Assembly (NCBI GenBank): GCA_049282355.1
Contig: JBAPTW010000244.1
Coordinates: forward strand, 1 to 23,760
Length of the DNA stretch: 23,760 bases
Direction: 5' to 3'
Origin: JAGTVB01 sp049282355
GTDB taxonomy: Bacteria > Pseudomonadota > Gammaproteobacteria > HK1
Part shown: positions 6,889 to 15,410 of the stretch, piece by piece
How the letters are laid out: each line of letters starts with the position of its first letter
How positions within the stretch are numbered: the stretch's first letter is position 1
Notes under the pieces: generated by a model
What the model was told of the DNA's origin: nothing
The model's database searches: none
The model's input: only the letters and a program-made list of their open reading frames with translations
Translations under genes and position numbers: made by a program

Positions 6889-9021
6889 GTGTTGCGAAAG
6901 TGCACGGTGACAGTTCTTCTCGTCCTCTCTGCTACCCTGGCATCTGGATGGGTGGTGAGCGCACCACACCTAGCCACAGCGGCATCTTTTGACTCCGGCC
7001 CTGGAGAACCGCCAGCCCGCGCAAGAATGGCAAAGGCGGCGTTAGTTATCGCAAATGCCAATTACCCGGCCAACCCGCTGAGAAATCCGCTTCAAGATGC
7101 CCGCATTATGGATAGTCTTTTGCGGGGAATGGGATTTACGGTGGACCGGCTGACGAATGGAAGCCGCGATGAGATGCAAGCGGCAATCGAGCGATTTGTC
7201 GCCCAGCTCCAAGAAGAGGGTACCGGTATTCTCTATTTCTCTGGTCACGGATTGGAATCTGGTGGCGATAGTTTTTTGCTTCCCATAGACGCGGACTTTC
7301 GATCCGAGTCTGCTTTGCGCGCAAGCGGCGTTGATCTGCGGGCGGTGATTAAAGCTATGTCGGCATCACGGGAAAGCCGACAGGATCTCGTGATTCTTGA
7401 CATGTGCCGGAAGCGTTGGCCGCCGCAGGGATCGGCGGACGCTGCCCCGCTGAGGGCTCACCCGCTGAGGCCCCCAGCCGGGGTATTGATCGCCTACGCC
7501 ACCGGGGCTGGTGGGAGTGCCGATGACGGAAACGGTAGTGCTGGAGTTTACACGGCGGCCCTCGTGCGCGAGATGGCCGTACCCGGCCGGCAAGCCACAA
7601 AAGTGTTTAAGCGGGCAACCGCAGCGGTGGGTAGTCAGACCGGACAAAGGCAGGTACCCGAATTCGCCTCAGCGCTCACGCAACCGGTGTATCTCGGTTT
7701 ACCGACAGCGATCATGACGCAAGGCACCTTGCCCACGGCGGTATTGGCGAGTTCTGGATTTGCGCAACGCAGCCGAGGCATCATCCCCGAGAGCGGCGAG
7801 GCGAGGTATGAGCTTCTATTTTGGGAGTCGATCAAGGATAGCGACCAAGCTGCGGACTATGAGGCCTATCTCGAGGCTTTTCCCAATGGCCGATTCGCAC
7901 CCTTGGCGAGAGCGCGCGCGAGCTACTTTCGCGACAAGGACAAGGCTAGTGGCGCGCCAGGCATGCCGGCGATTGACACCAGTCCACCGGCAAAGGAAGA
8001 GGATTTTCAACTCGAACCGATGCGGGGGGACTATGCGGCTGTCGTGACGGCGAATGTTCGCGAGCGGCCGGCGGCTGACGCTCCGCGCATTGCTACTGTA
8101 AAAAAGGGTAGCCGGGTGCAGGTGACCGGGCGTGTGGCAGACCGGAACTGGTTTCAGATAAGCATGGCTGACGGAAAAAAGGGTTTTGTCTACGGCACTC
8201 TCATCCAACCCGTGACCACACCGACAGCGCCAACCCCTCCGGTGCCGCGGTCTCTGCCGAGCGCACCGCCGCCGTCCCAGCCTACCCCTAGGCAAGGTGA
8301 GCCGCTGAAGGTGTTCAGGGATTGCCCTGACTGCCCGGAAATGGTCGTTTTGCCAACGGGGCGTTTTACGATGGGCGCGGCGGAGGGTGATCCCAGCGAG
8401 CGACCGCCCCATTCGGTAACGATTCGGCAACCCTTCGCCATCGGTAAGTACGAAGTGACGGTTTCCCAATGGCGGGCATGCGTGGTGGCCGGCGGTTGCA
8501 CGTATCGCGCTCAAGAAGCAGGATCCAAGGAAGAGCTTCCGGTTCGCGATGTTAGCTGGGACGATGCCCAGCAGTATGTTAAATGGTTGAGCTCGGCTAC
8601 CGCCGGCCGCTACCGCCTACCCACCGAGGCCGAGTGGGAATATGCGGCCCGCGCGGGAACGCAAACGCGTTATTGGTGGGGAAATGCGATGGCAGGGGGT
8701 AAGGCCAATTGTAAAGATTGCGGTGGTCAATGGGATCGCCTTGCGCCGGCGGCCGTGGGATCGTATCCGCCCAATCCCTTCGGATTGTACGATCTGAATG
8801 GCAATGTTTGGGAATGGGTTAGCGACTGCTGGCACCGGTCCTACGATGGTGCACCCAGCGATGAAAGATCTTGGGAGGATAAGGACTGCAGCCAGCGGGT
8901 GCTGCGCGGCGGCTCATGGCGCAACGATGCTACCTACGTGCTATCAACAAGCCGCTTCTACTACGATGCCGACGTTCGCTATGGGCTGCACGGATTTCGA
9001 GTCGCCAAGAGCTTGCCCTAG
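6889..9021 (+). CDS. exported caspase-fold / SH3 / FGE-sulfatase-fold multidomain protein
   Basis: A 710-residue protein. A hydrophobic N-terminus (LLVLSATLASGWVVSA) suggests a signal peptide. Residues about 47-270 form a caspase p20-like C14 peptidase with His120 in YFSGHGLE and Cys173 in LDMCRKR, so the catalytic dyad is intact. Residues 307-347 (LFWESIKDSDQAADYEAYLEAFPNG...) are the small motif that often follows bacterial caspase domains. Residues 380-443 are a bacterial SH3 domain (NVRERPAADA, GFVYGTL). A proline-rich linker follows, then an FGE/SUMF1 fold from about 485 to 709 (TMGAAEGDPSE, YRLPTEAEWEYAARAGT, NVWEWVSDCW, RGGSW). The two FGE active cysteines expected after RGGSW are absent, so this domain probably binds rather than oxidises. 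The start is GTG with AGGAG 6 nt upstream. It converges on a Ser/Thr kinase gene 25 bp away. Confidence 0.9.
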   Translation: MLRKCTVTVLLVLSATLASGWVVSAPHLATAASFDSGPGEPPARARMAKAALVIANANYPANPLRNPLQDARIMDSLLRGMGFTVDRLTNGSRDEMQAAIERFVAQLQEEGTGILYFSGHGLESGGDSFLLPIDADFRSESALRASGVDLRAVIKAMSASRESRQDLVILDMCRKRWPPQGSADAAPLRAHPLRPPAGVLIAYATGAGGSADDGNGSAGVYTAALVREMAVPGRQATKVFKRATAAVGSQTGQRQVPEFASALTQPVYLGLPTAIMTQGTLPTAVLASSGFAQRSRGIIPESGEARYELLFWESIKDSDQAADYEAYLEAFPNGRFAPLARARASYFRDKDKASGAPGMPAIDTSPPAKEEDFQLEPMRGDYAAVVTANVRERPAADAPRIATVKKGSRVQVTGRVADRNWFQISMADGKKGFVYGTLIQPVTTPTAPTPPVPRSLPSAPPPSQPTPRQGEPLKVFRDCPDCPEMVVLPTGRFTMGAAEGDPSERPPHSVTIRQPFAIGKYEVTVSQWRACVVAGGCTYRAQEAGSKEELPVRDVSWDDAQQYVKWLSSATAGRYRLPTEAEWEYAARAGTQTRYWWGNAMAGGKANCKDCGGQWDRLAPAAVGSYPPNPFGLYDLNGNVWEWVSDCWHRSYDGAPSDERSWEDKDCSQRVLRGGSWRNDATYVLSTSRFYYDADVRYGLHGFRVAKSLP

Positions 9022-9046
9022 TGGATTCCGGTTCGCTCCCTCATGC

Positions 9047-11044
9047 CTACCGAGCGCCTTCTGACGATCTTGATTGGGTGGTGATGAGCAGCAGGTCGGC
9101 CGCAATTTGAGACGGCTTGTCTTTCGTCTCCATTTCTTGGAGACGCTTGGTCACCGCTGTTAGGTAATCGGATAGCTGCTCATTTGGCGGGCGCGGCAAC
9201 TCGAACAGCGGTTCGGGGGTTATCAGCAATGCAATGAGATCTTTTCCAAAGGGGGGGGCGATACGCCACTCGCCGAGATCTCCGAGGGTTGCCTGGTAGT
9301 TCGGCGGGGCCTGGTTATCGCTGATCTCTGGGCTGGGAATGAGATGAACGACTTCACCATCCAAGGTAAAGTAATCGATGTTGACATACGACGGGTAGGC
9401 CGGTGTGGTGATATTCACAACCAAGCTTTCCCCCTCCACGAATGCGTTGCCCGGTTGCACCGTGCTGATGGAAGCCTCTAAATTGAGACGTTTGTTTCTA
9501 ATCCAATAGGGCGCATAGAATTCTAGGACATCACACTTGCCGACATTCAATGTTTGAATATCACCGCTAAACTGTCCGACGCCAGGTAGCGACAGTACTT
9601 GTTGTTGCAAACGTGCCATGGCCAGCTGATCGGAAGCAAACCCTTTGACGGTGACGGTGCTGGCATCGAGTGAAGCCGTTAACGCTGAACAAGGGATTCT
9701 CTCCAGCAGGCCGCTGAGCGCCGCCGGTGATATTTTTTCCGCTGAGGGTCTAGAGGGTACAGCCGCCATGACAGGCGGCTCATCGGCCATGCGGGCGGTC
9801 TCGTTTGTTTTGGCGCTAGGTTCTTTGTTCCTTTCAAGGGATGGAATCGCCAAACTCCTATCCTCCTTAAGGGGGCCTTCTCCGGCTTTCTCCATCACCG
9901 AAGGTGCGGTCGCGATCGTCTCTCTGGAGGGCGGCTGCCAATGGGATCTGAATTGGTAGAGACTAATGACCGAAAACAAAATGAGGATTACCGTCAGCAT
10001 CGGTAGCCATGGCAGGCGCCGTGGGGATGGCATGAATTGCTCAAGAAACTGCGTGACCGTCGGTGTTCGTTGCTCGCGTTCTAACGCGAGCGCGGCGCGT
10101 AAGGCTCGCCATTGTTTGCCCGTCAGACCCGGCACACGTTTGGGGATCAGTCCTCTATAGCGCGCCTCGATGGACGTCAGGCCATCGAATGGATGGTGGC
10201 CAGCGAGCATCTCATAAGTGATACAACCTAAGGCATAGATATCATCCCGCGGGTCCGGCTCGTGATCTTCGAGCATCTCCGGACTTGCGTAGGTGGGTGT
10301 CAAGGCGCGCAACGAACCTGGATCAAACCGGGTTGATTCCCCCTCCGTGTCATCTTCGGCTTGCTTGAAGGCTCGTGCAATACCAAAGTCGATGACTTTG
10401 ACTTGTCCCCGCGCGTTTGCAAACACATTCGCGGGCTTGAAGTCACAATGAACAATACCTTTCTCATGAGCGTAAATCAGCGCTTTGCCCATGCCTTCGA
10501 TGAGAGGAAGCGCCTCTTGTGCGGGCATACCTCCGGTTCCCGTCGCCTTAATCCGCTCCCGCAGGGATTTCCCCGGAAGATACTCCATGGTCATGTAGAC
10601 GGTGGAGCCATCACGATCAAAGTCATACACCGTCACGATGTTGGGATGGGCAAGGCTCTGAGCCTTTTTGGCCTCCCTTTGCAGCGCGATGAAGGCACTG
10701 GGATGGGTTTGGAATTGCAGGCTTAGGATCTTCACCGCGACATAGGGATTGCGGTCTTCCGCTTCGACTCTACGCAGGTCTAAGGCACGATAGACCGTAC
10801 CCATTCCTCCGGAACCGAGCTGCTCCTCTAGAACAAACCGGTTGTTTAGCGTCTGTCGGGAAGCCTGACCCTGCTGTGGAGGAGACACTTGCTCTGCAGG
10901 TGGTGGCTTCGCGCCAGTCTCCGGTGCCGCGTCTATTGCAGGTCCAAAGCGGGTTCCCTGTTCGGTCTGGTGGGCTTGATTCGCTTGCTGTGGGGACTGC
11001 CGCGACGGGTGAGAATCACCCTCAAAACCGTTACTTTCAACCAC
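9047..11044 (-). CDS. membrane Ser/Thr protein kinase with C-terminal DUF4384 domain
   Basis: A 665-residue Hanks-type kinase. A disordered Q/P-rich N-terminus of about 65 residues precedes the kinase domain (about 70-338): glycine loop LGSGGMGTVY, Lys105 in VAVKIL, catalytic loop HCDFKPAN with Asp201, DFG 219-221 and SPE 254-256. HCD replaces HRD, making it a non-RD kinase. One membrane helix (about 347-364, WLPMLTVILILFSVISLYQF) is followed by a low-complexity linker, a BON-like region (about 445-500) and a DUF4384 domain (about 515-610, FVEGESLVVNITTPAYPSYVNIDYF). The kinase should face the cytoplasm and DUF4384 the periplasm. The start is GTG with a weak Shine-Dalgarno. It is convergent with the caspase/FGE gene, whose product is predicted to lie on the same side of the membrane as DUF4384. 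Substrates are unknown. Confidence 0.92.
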   Translation of the reverse strand: MVESNGFEGDSHPSRQSPQQANQAHQTEQGTRFGPAIDAAPETGAKPPPAEQVSPPQQGQASRQTLNNRFVLEEQLGSGGMGTVYRALDLRRVEAEDRNPYVAVKILSLQFQTHPSAFIALQREAKKAQSLAHPNIVTVYDFDRDGSTVYMTMEYLPGKSLRERIKATGTGGMPAQEALPLIEGMGKALIYAHEKGIVHCDFKPANVFANARGQVKVIDFGIARAFKQAEDDTEGESTRFDPGSLRALTPTYASPEMLEDHEPDPRDDIYALGCITYEMLAGHHPFDGLTSIEARYRGLIPKRVPGLTGKQWRALRAALALEREQRTPTVTQFLEQFMPSPRRLPWLPMLTVILILFSVISLYQFRSHWQPPSRETIATAPSVMEKAGEGPLKEDRSLAIPSLERNKEPSAKTNETARMADEPPVMAAVPSRPSAEKISPAALSGLLERIPCSALTASLDASTVTVKGFASDQLAMARLQQQVLSLPGVGQFSGDIQTLNVGKCDVLEFYAPYWIRNKRLNLEASISTVQPGNAFVEGESLVVNITTPAYPSYVNIDYFTLDGEVVHLIPSPEISDNQAPPNYQATLGDLGEWRIAPPFGKDLIALLITPEPLFELPRPPNEQLSDYLTAVTKRLQEMETKDKPSQIAADLLLITTQSRSSEGAR

Positions 11045-11341
11045 GTGCGTATCAAATTTCGCTAAAGACTGTTTTTCACCAGATTAGCCGAACCGGACAT
11101 TGTTTTCGGCCCTCGCGGATGTCATCCCCGGCCGAAACGATGACCATGGCCTCATCCCCAGTTTTCAATGGAGCTCTCCGCTGTGTCTTAGCCGTGGCTA
11201 TAGGTTGTAGAAATAGCGTTTCTCGGCCGCTTGTTGTGGCCCAAACTGGGGCAAGTCGCGACCTATTGTCAGTATGCAGCTGATGGATCTTAACTGCTAC
11301 CTTCCGGCCGCAGGATGTGCACTTTCCATCGTAGCGGTTTC
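11045..11341. other. 297-bp intergenic region holding a solitary MITE-end sequence
   Basis: This region lies between the kinase start and the end of the DUF4105 gene, both minus strand. It should contain the kinase promoter, although no good -35/-10 pair stands out. It contains the 19-bp copy of the MITE terminus at 11133-11151. A 98-codon minus-strand frame spans it (11076-11372) but has atypical codon use and no recognisable domain. Confidence 0.5.
11133..11151 (+). repeat. solitary copy of the MITE terminal repeat
   Basis: CGAAACGATGACCATGGCC here is identical to 17761-17779 and to the reverse complement of 17588-17606. The matching partner end is not found within 200 bp on either side. 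It is either a remnant end of a related element or a shared binding or insertion sequence. Confidence 0.75.
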
Positions 11342-13219
11342 TCAAAAGTACCAGTCGAGCGAGGCTAACCACTCGGTTTGCACGCCGCCACCGTCATCCT
11401 CCCAGCGCCCCCCGAGCTTGAGTGCAAGATTGCGTGTCAGGGTAACGCTTTGCCCGAAATGCACGCTGAAGCGATCGGCGACGCCGCCGGTCCCAAGCAG
11501 TTGAACGCCGCCGTCGAGGCTGAGTGACCAACGGCGGGTCATCGGCCAGAGCATGGTTAGGCTCGGTCCGATCGTGGCAAGGCAGGTGTCGGCGCAACGA
11601 CTGCCACCGCCGACAGCCGCCTCGGCCATGAGACCGATCGTACCGTGCTCGCCAAAGGCAAAACTCTGTCCGGCGCCACCTTTGAGCACGGCGATGAGCG
11701 ACCCCTTGACATCATCGCTTTGCGCCCGGAGGCGCTCCAAACCGGCCCTCAGGCGCCAGGAGATGGGCCGAAACAGGCGGTTTCGGGGCGTTAGTGAGCT
11801 AATCCCAAGAACGGTGAAGGATTCCAGGCTTACCCCACCGTCCTCGTAATGCCGCAGCTCGGTGTCGAGGAACTCAATCTCTGCACCACGAACATAGCCA
11901 CTCAGGGGATCGGCAAGCTCATGGTAGGCTGGGCGCAGTTGGAGGCTATAAAAACGACGGCTGGCGCGTACTCCGATACCGAGCCCGAATCGTGCCGAGC
12001 GGTGGCCCTGGTCGGGGCGCGTGTCAGGCGCCGGCACGCGCATCAGGTTAGTCTCGGCGTCGATTTGACTGCGAGCGGCCAGCAGCCCCCAGGCTCGATC
12101 TGCCACCTTGCTGCGCTGTTGGTCGCCTGAGCGCAGTCCGTAGGTAGTAAATTCCGCCGCGAGATCGAGAATTTCGGCACGGACCTGCGGGGTCAGCGCG
12201 CTCAATGCCGGATGGTCCGGTTGAATCTCTCCGGCCGCAAGACGCGCGATCAGAGTGCGCTCGGCGCTGTTGAGCTGGCGCAGACCGCGCTCGATGCGCG
12301 TTCGCTTGGAAGGGCGATACACTGCACGTTTCATCAACCCGTCGTGCTCTAGCACCGCGCGCACGGTTTCGATGGGAATGGCGTAGAGGCGGAACTGGTC
12401 GGTTAGGCGCAGTTCTGGACGAGCGGCGTCCAGCAGGAACAGGAGCTGGTATGAGCAGTTTTCGTCGAAGAAAAAATAATCCGCGTACTCATTACGGAGT
12501 TCCCAAAGGTGCTCGAGCAGCCGCCTGATCTCGGGCTCGGTAAGGTTGAGCTGGTATTCCCAGATGTCGCGGTTTTCAAAGTCGCTATACTTGTGAACCA
12601 TTTGGTAATAGGGCATGACTGAATAGCTGCCACGGTAGCCTCCGGTCAAGCCATAGATAGCGAACATCAGCCCGCCGTCGGCACCGGTATCGGCTCCGTA
12701 GTTCACGGCGTACGACAGCAAGCGGCTGCGCTCGTCCTGCCCGGCCCGATCGAGGCGAAGCAGGGTGTGGCCGAACATGGACGATGGGTTGTTAAGGTAC
12801 GCTGCCGGAAAGACGAGTGTCACCTGCTTGGCGGCAATGGCGGCAAACCACTCCTGGAAGCGCCGGCATTGCTGCTCCGGTAATTTCTCGGTGGCAAAGC
12901 GCAGCGCTGACTTGAGCCAAGCATAGCGGGCGATGAAGGCGCACTGCGGGTGATCACCCTGATTCGGCGACAAATCTGGGGCGAAAAAGGCCGCCAGTGT
13001 GGCCTCAAGCTCCGCCTGAGGATCGGTCTTGCCATTTGAGGCGTTAAAAAACGCCTCACTGTCGATTAGGCTGGTGTAAGCCGAGCCGCTTAGATTGCGG
13101 TGGTAATGTCCAAGGGCGAGCCACTCGCGGCGCTCAGCGAGACGCTCGGCGCGGGCCTGGGTAATCAGGTCCTCAAGGTAGCCGGCTGTGGCCGGCGCAG
13201 GTGCAAGAGCGACCAGCAC
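11342..13219 (-). CDS. exported DUF4105 (Lnb N-terminal-like) protein with C-terminal beta-rich domain
   Basis: A protein of about 625 residues from the first standard start codon (GTG 13219). The DUF4105 domain contains YLNNPSSMFGHTLLRLD (His151) and FFFDENCSYQLLFLLD (Cys255), resembling a Cys-His peptidase or amidase pair. The last ~230 residues are rich in alternating strand-like segments and end in SLDWYF, an aromatic terminus typical of outer-membrane barrels. Reading upstream of the GTG in frame gives IPSILVLIPALGVLVALAPA, continuous with a signal-peptide cleavage region (PATAGY). The true N-terminus therefore probably lies at a non-standard start (ATT 13270 or CTG 13282) or is affected by a sequence error. 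It follows the DUF3015 gene, only 64 bp before the GTG, in a pairing I know from other gammaproteobacteria. Function is unknown; an envelope role is likely. Confidence 0.88.
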   Translation of the reverse strand: MLVALAPAPATAGYLEDLITQARAERLAERREWLALGHYHRNLSGSAYTSLIDSEAFFNASNGKTDPQAELEATLAAFFAPDLSPNQGDHPQCAFIARYAWLKSALRFATEKLPEQQCRRFQEWFAAIAAKQVTLVFPAAYLNNPSSMFGHTLLRLDRAGQDERSRLLSYAVNYGADTGADGGLMFAIYGLTGGYRGSYSVMPYYQMVHKYSDFENRDIWEYQLNLTEPEIRRLLEHLWELRNEYADYFFFDENCSYQLLFLLDAARPELRLTDQFRLYAIPIETVRAVLEHDGLMKRAVYRPSKRTRIERGLRQLNSAERTLIARLAAGEIQPDHPALSALTPQVRAEILDLAAEFTTYGLRSGDQQRSKVADRAWGLLAARSQIDAETNLMRVPAPDTRPDQGHRSARFGLGIGVRASRRFYSLQLRPAYHELADPLSGYVRGAEIEFLDTELRHYEDGGVSLESFTVLGISSLTPRNRLFRPISWRLRAGLERLRAQSDDVKGSLIAVLKGGAGQSFAFGEHGTIGLMAEAAVGGGSRCADTCLATIGPSLTMLWPMTRRWSLSLDGGVQLLGTGGVADRFSVHFGQSVTLTRNLALKLGGRWEDDGGGVQTEWLASLDWYF

Positions 13220-13283
13220 ACCTAGCGCCGGAATCAGGACGAGGATAGAGGGTATTCTTGAAGCTTGAATAGCGAACGGCAGG

Positions 13284-13796
13284 TCAGGCGACGTACCGGT
13301 TAAGCAGGGTGTCCTCGGTCATCACTGCCCGCATTGAGATAAAAACTTCATCGGCCGTCACATTGGCATTCGGAAAGATACGCCCGAAATTGGCCTGAAG
13401 TGTCGTAAAGAAGTGCTTCTTGTCGGACTCCTCGATCGCCATGAGGTGCGCCAGGGACTCGATCGTTTCGCCTTCACCTCGGGCCACGTCCCGGGCGAGG
13501 TTGTCGAGATTCGAGAGCAGTAGCATGCGCACTTCAGCAGGGGGTTTGATGACGCCGTCTTGGGTGCAGCCAAGGGTGCCGGAAGAGATGCCGAAGGTCT
13601 GGTTGCCGAAGGTGCCATTGGTGGTCACCGCCACTACCTGCGGGACAACGCCCCTTTGTCCTTGAAAGAGCATGGTTCCGACACCGCAACCGGTGCTGTT
13701 TGCGGTTTCACCCTGCTGCTGGGTTTGCTCCTGGGCCTGTGTCGCCGGTGCCACTAGCAGGACACCCATCATCGCTGCAAACGAGAGCTTTTTCAT
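13284..13796 (-). CDS. exported DUF3015 protein
   Basis: A 170-residue protein with signal peptide MKKLSFAAMMGVLLVAPATQA. The mature region has DUF3015 hallmarks: GCGVGTMLFQGQ, VVPQVVAVTTNGTFGNQTFG and SGTLGC, with the cysteine pair in GCG and LGC likely to form a disulfide in the periplasm. The C-terminal half is helical (LLLSNLDNLARDVARGEGETIESLA). The ATG at 13796 is chosen because AAGGAAGGA lies about 8 nt upstream; an in-frame codon at 13823 would prepend residues to the signal peptide. It is the first gene of a two-gene unit with the DUF4105 gene, behind a near-consensus promoter. Molecular function is unknown. Confidence 0.92.
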   Translation of the reverse strand: MKKLSFAAMMGVLLVAPATQAQEQTQQQGETANSTGCGVGTMLFQGQRGVVPQVVAVTTNGTFGNQTFGISSGTLGCTQDGVIKPPAEVRMLLLSNLDNLARDVARGEGETIESLAHLMAIEESDKKHFFTTLQANFGRIFPNANVTADEVFISMRAVMTEDTLLNRYVA

Positions 13797-13837
13797 CACT
13801 GATATCCTTCCTTTGATTGACAAACATTCCCACTGCC

Positions 13838-13867
13838 ACTATATGAACCAAGCATCAAGGTTGTCAA
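13838..13867 (-). promoter_or_regulatory. strong sigma70-type promoter of the DUF3015-DUF4105 unit
   Basis: On the minus strand, a perfect -35 TTGACA (13867-13862) and TATAGT (13843-13838) are separated by 18 bp. The expected transcription start near 13831 leaves a leader of about 35 nt with the AAGGAAGGA Shine-Dalgarno. This is the best promoter match I found in the window. Confidence 0.7.
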
Positions 13868-14168
13868 CTTTTGCTTGCGTCGACCCTTTGAGAAGCGGTT
13901 TTACAAAACGCCGTGCTTGCCATAGCAGCGTTGCGCAAGGGGTCATTGCTTGTTTTTACATTAAAAGTTACTTTGAGACACAACATGAAGCTGTCAGAGC
14001 AGCAGGGTATTTCACTAGCCGCGAGCTGGCTCGGCAGGGGCGATGCCAGAGATGGGGCAAGGCAATCGAAATGTGCCGGCGCATGCAAGGATCTTGAGCC
14101 GTTCCGTCGGCGCTTGTAACGTTATCAAAACAGCTTCTGAGGCCTCCTTGGTGACGCCGACTACAGTG
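13868..14168. other. 301-bp region between the DUF3015 promoter and dinB
   Basis: No gene is supported here. It holds a near-palindrome, GCGGTTTTACAAAACGCC, around 13895-13912 that might be an operator. I see no LexA-type CTGT-N8-ACAG box in front of dinB. The dinB reading frame stays open back to 14043 but shows no family similarity there. Confidence 0.5.
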
Positions 14169-15350
14169 ATGCCCGAGCGCTACATCATGCATGTGGATAT
14201 GGATGCATTTTTTGCCTCTATTGAGCAGCGTGATTATCCGCAATATCGGGGCCGACCGGTGGTGGTCGGGGCGCAGCCCGGCCACCGGGGGGTGGTTGCC
14301 ACCTGTTCGTACGAGGCCAGGGTATTTGGCATTCGATCGGCAATGCCTATCTCCGAGGCTTTTCGACGCTGCGCCGACGCTGTTTATCTGCGCCCGGATA
14401 TGGCGCGTTACGCCGCTGTGTCAAAGCAGGTAATGGCAATCCTGAACGGTATCTCCCCCATGGTCGAAGCCGTATCTATTGACGAAGCCTACATAGACAT
14501 TTCAGGTTTGCAGAAGCTTATCGGTGATCCGGAGGAAATTGGCCGTCGAGCGAAGGAGGCGATCCAATCTGGAGTAAGACTCAGCGCTTCCGTTGGTATC
14601 GGACCGAACCGCCTGATCGCAAAGCTAGCGTCCGAAATGCAAAAGCCGAATGGACTCACTGTGGTGTTACCGCACGAGGTGATGGCTTTCCTTGCGCCGC
14701 TGCCGGTTTCGCGGTTCGCCGGCGTTGGGCCCAAGACCCTCGGTGCTCTCGAGCGCCTGGGTATTTTCACCGCGAAGCAGCTACAAGCCGCATCGCTGGA
14801 ACGGCTCCAATACGACTTAGGCAAGAAAAATGCGCTGCGCCTCTATAATCAGGCCTGGGGCATCGCATCCGATGTGGTGGACGCACGGGAAACCAGGAAG
14901 TCGATTTCCAAAGAACACACCTTCGGCGAAGACGTTTGTGAAAATGAAATCCTGCACGACAGGCTTTTCTGGCTTGCTGCCGAGGTGGGTTACATTGCCC
15001 GCCAGAAGGGATTACAGGGTATCGTCGTCACGTTGAAGATCCGTCTGCAGGGATTTGAAACCCACACCCGGCAGCGTAAGCTGGAAGAACCGACGAGCAG
15101 CGATCACACTATTTTTCAGACCGCCTGGTCGCTCTACGAGGAGAGCGGTTATGCGGGTCGGGCGGTGAGGTTGATCGGCATCGGCTTATCGGGATGGGAG
15201 ATCGAGGGTCACCGCCAGCTCGGCCTGTTTGCGGAGATCCGGGACAGGCAACGCGAGCAAGCTCTTTATGCAGTTCTCGATAAGGTTGCCGCACGTTTCG
15301 GGAAGGGTGCCTTACGGCTGGGGTTACAGCGAAGCAAAAAGTCACATTGA
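14169..15350 (+). CDS. dinB: DNA polymerase IV (Y-family translesion polymerase)
   Basis: Error-prone polymerase for lesion bypass. The 393-residue protein has the catalytic motif HVDMDAFFASIEQ with Asp10 and steric-gate position Phe15, the nucleotide-binding CSYEARVFGIRSAMP, and the second catalytic motif SIDEAYID with Asp105 and Glu106. The thumb helix-hairpin-helix (FAGVGPKTLGALERLGI) and the little-finger domain (SKEHTFGEDV onward) are present, so it is full length. The start at 14169 aligns with the usual DinB N-terminus (MxxxIxHxDMDAF); upstream starts in the open frame (GTG 14151, 14043) are less likely. The Shine-Dalgarno is poor. It is monocistronic, convergent with uup 138 bp away. 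No LexA box is visible, so SOS control is not evident from sequence. Confidence 0.96.
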   Translation: MPERYIMHVDMDAFFASIEQRDYPQYRGRPVVVGAQPGHRGVVATCSYEARVFGIRSAMPISEAFRRCADAVYLRPDMARYAAVSKQVMAILNGISPMVEAVSIDEAYIDISGLQKLIGDPEEIGRRAKEAIQSGVRLSASVGIGPNRLIAKLASEMQKPNGLTVVLPHEVMAFLAPLPVSRFAGVGPKTLGALERLGIFTAKQLQAASLERLQYDLGKKNALRLYNQAWGIASDVVDARETRKSISKEHTFGEDVCENEILHDRLFWLAAEVGYIARQKGLQGIVVTLKIRLQGFETHTRQRKLEEPTSSDHTIFQTAWSLYEESGYAGRAVRLIGIGLSGWEIEGHRQLGLFAEIRDRQREQALYAVLDKVAARFGKGALRLGLQRSKKSH

Positions 15351-15410
15351 CAAACCGATTTGTGAGTGACGGCAGTGGGCTTCGCTGGCGGTGGTGCTCG
15401 CGACGGTCCA

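Noticed and set aside
7355..8514. Long minus-strand reading frames opposite the caspase/FGE gene
   Set aside because: They are antisense shadows of a well-supported multidomain gene and show no domain of their own.
11076..11372. 98-codon minus-strand reading frame across the kinase-DUF4105 gap with a CTSC...HQLH pattern resembling a zinc finger
   Set aside because: It overlaps the end of the DUF4105 gene, has rare-codon-rich composition (AGA, AGG, CTA, ACA), no Shine-Dalgarno, only one cysteine pair, and includes the MITE-end 19-mer. I treat it as chance.
14043..14168. A 42-residue N-terminal extension of DinB
   Set aside because: The frame is open but lacks family similarity; the ATG at 14169 matches the standard DinB N-terminus.
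14100..14168. LexA/SOS box in front of dinB
   Set aside because: No CTGT-N8-ACAG-type palindrome is present upstream of the start.
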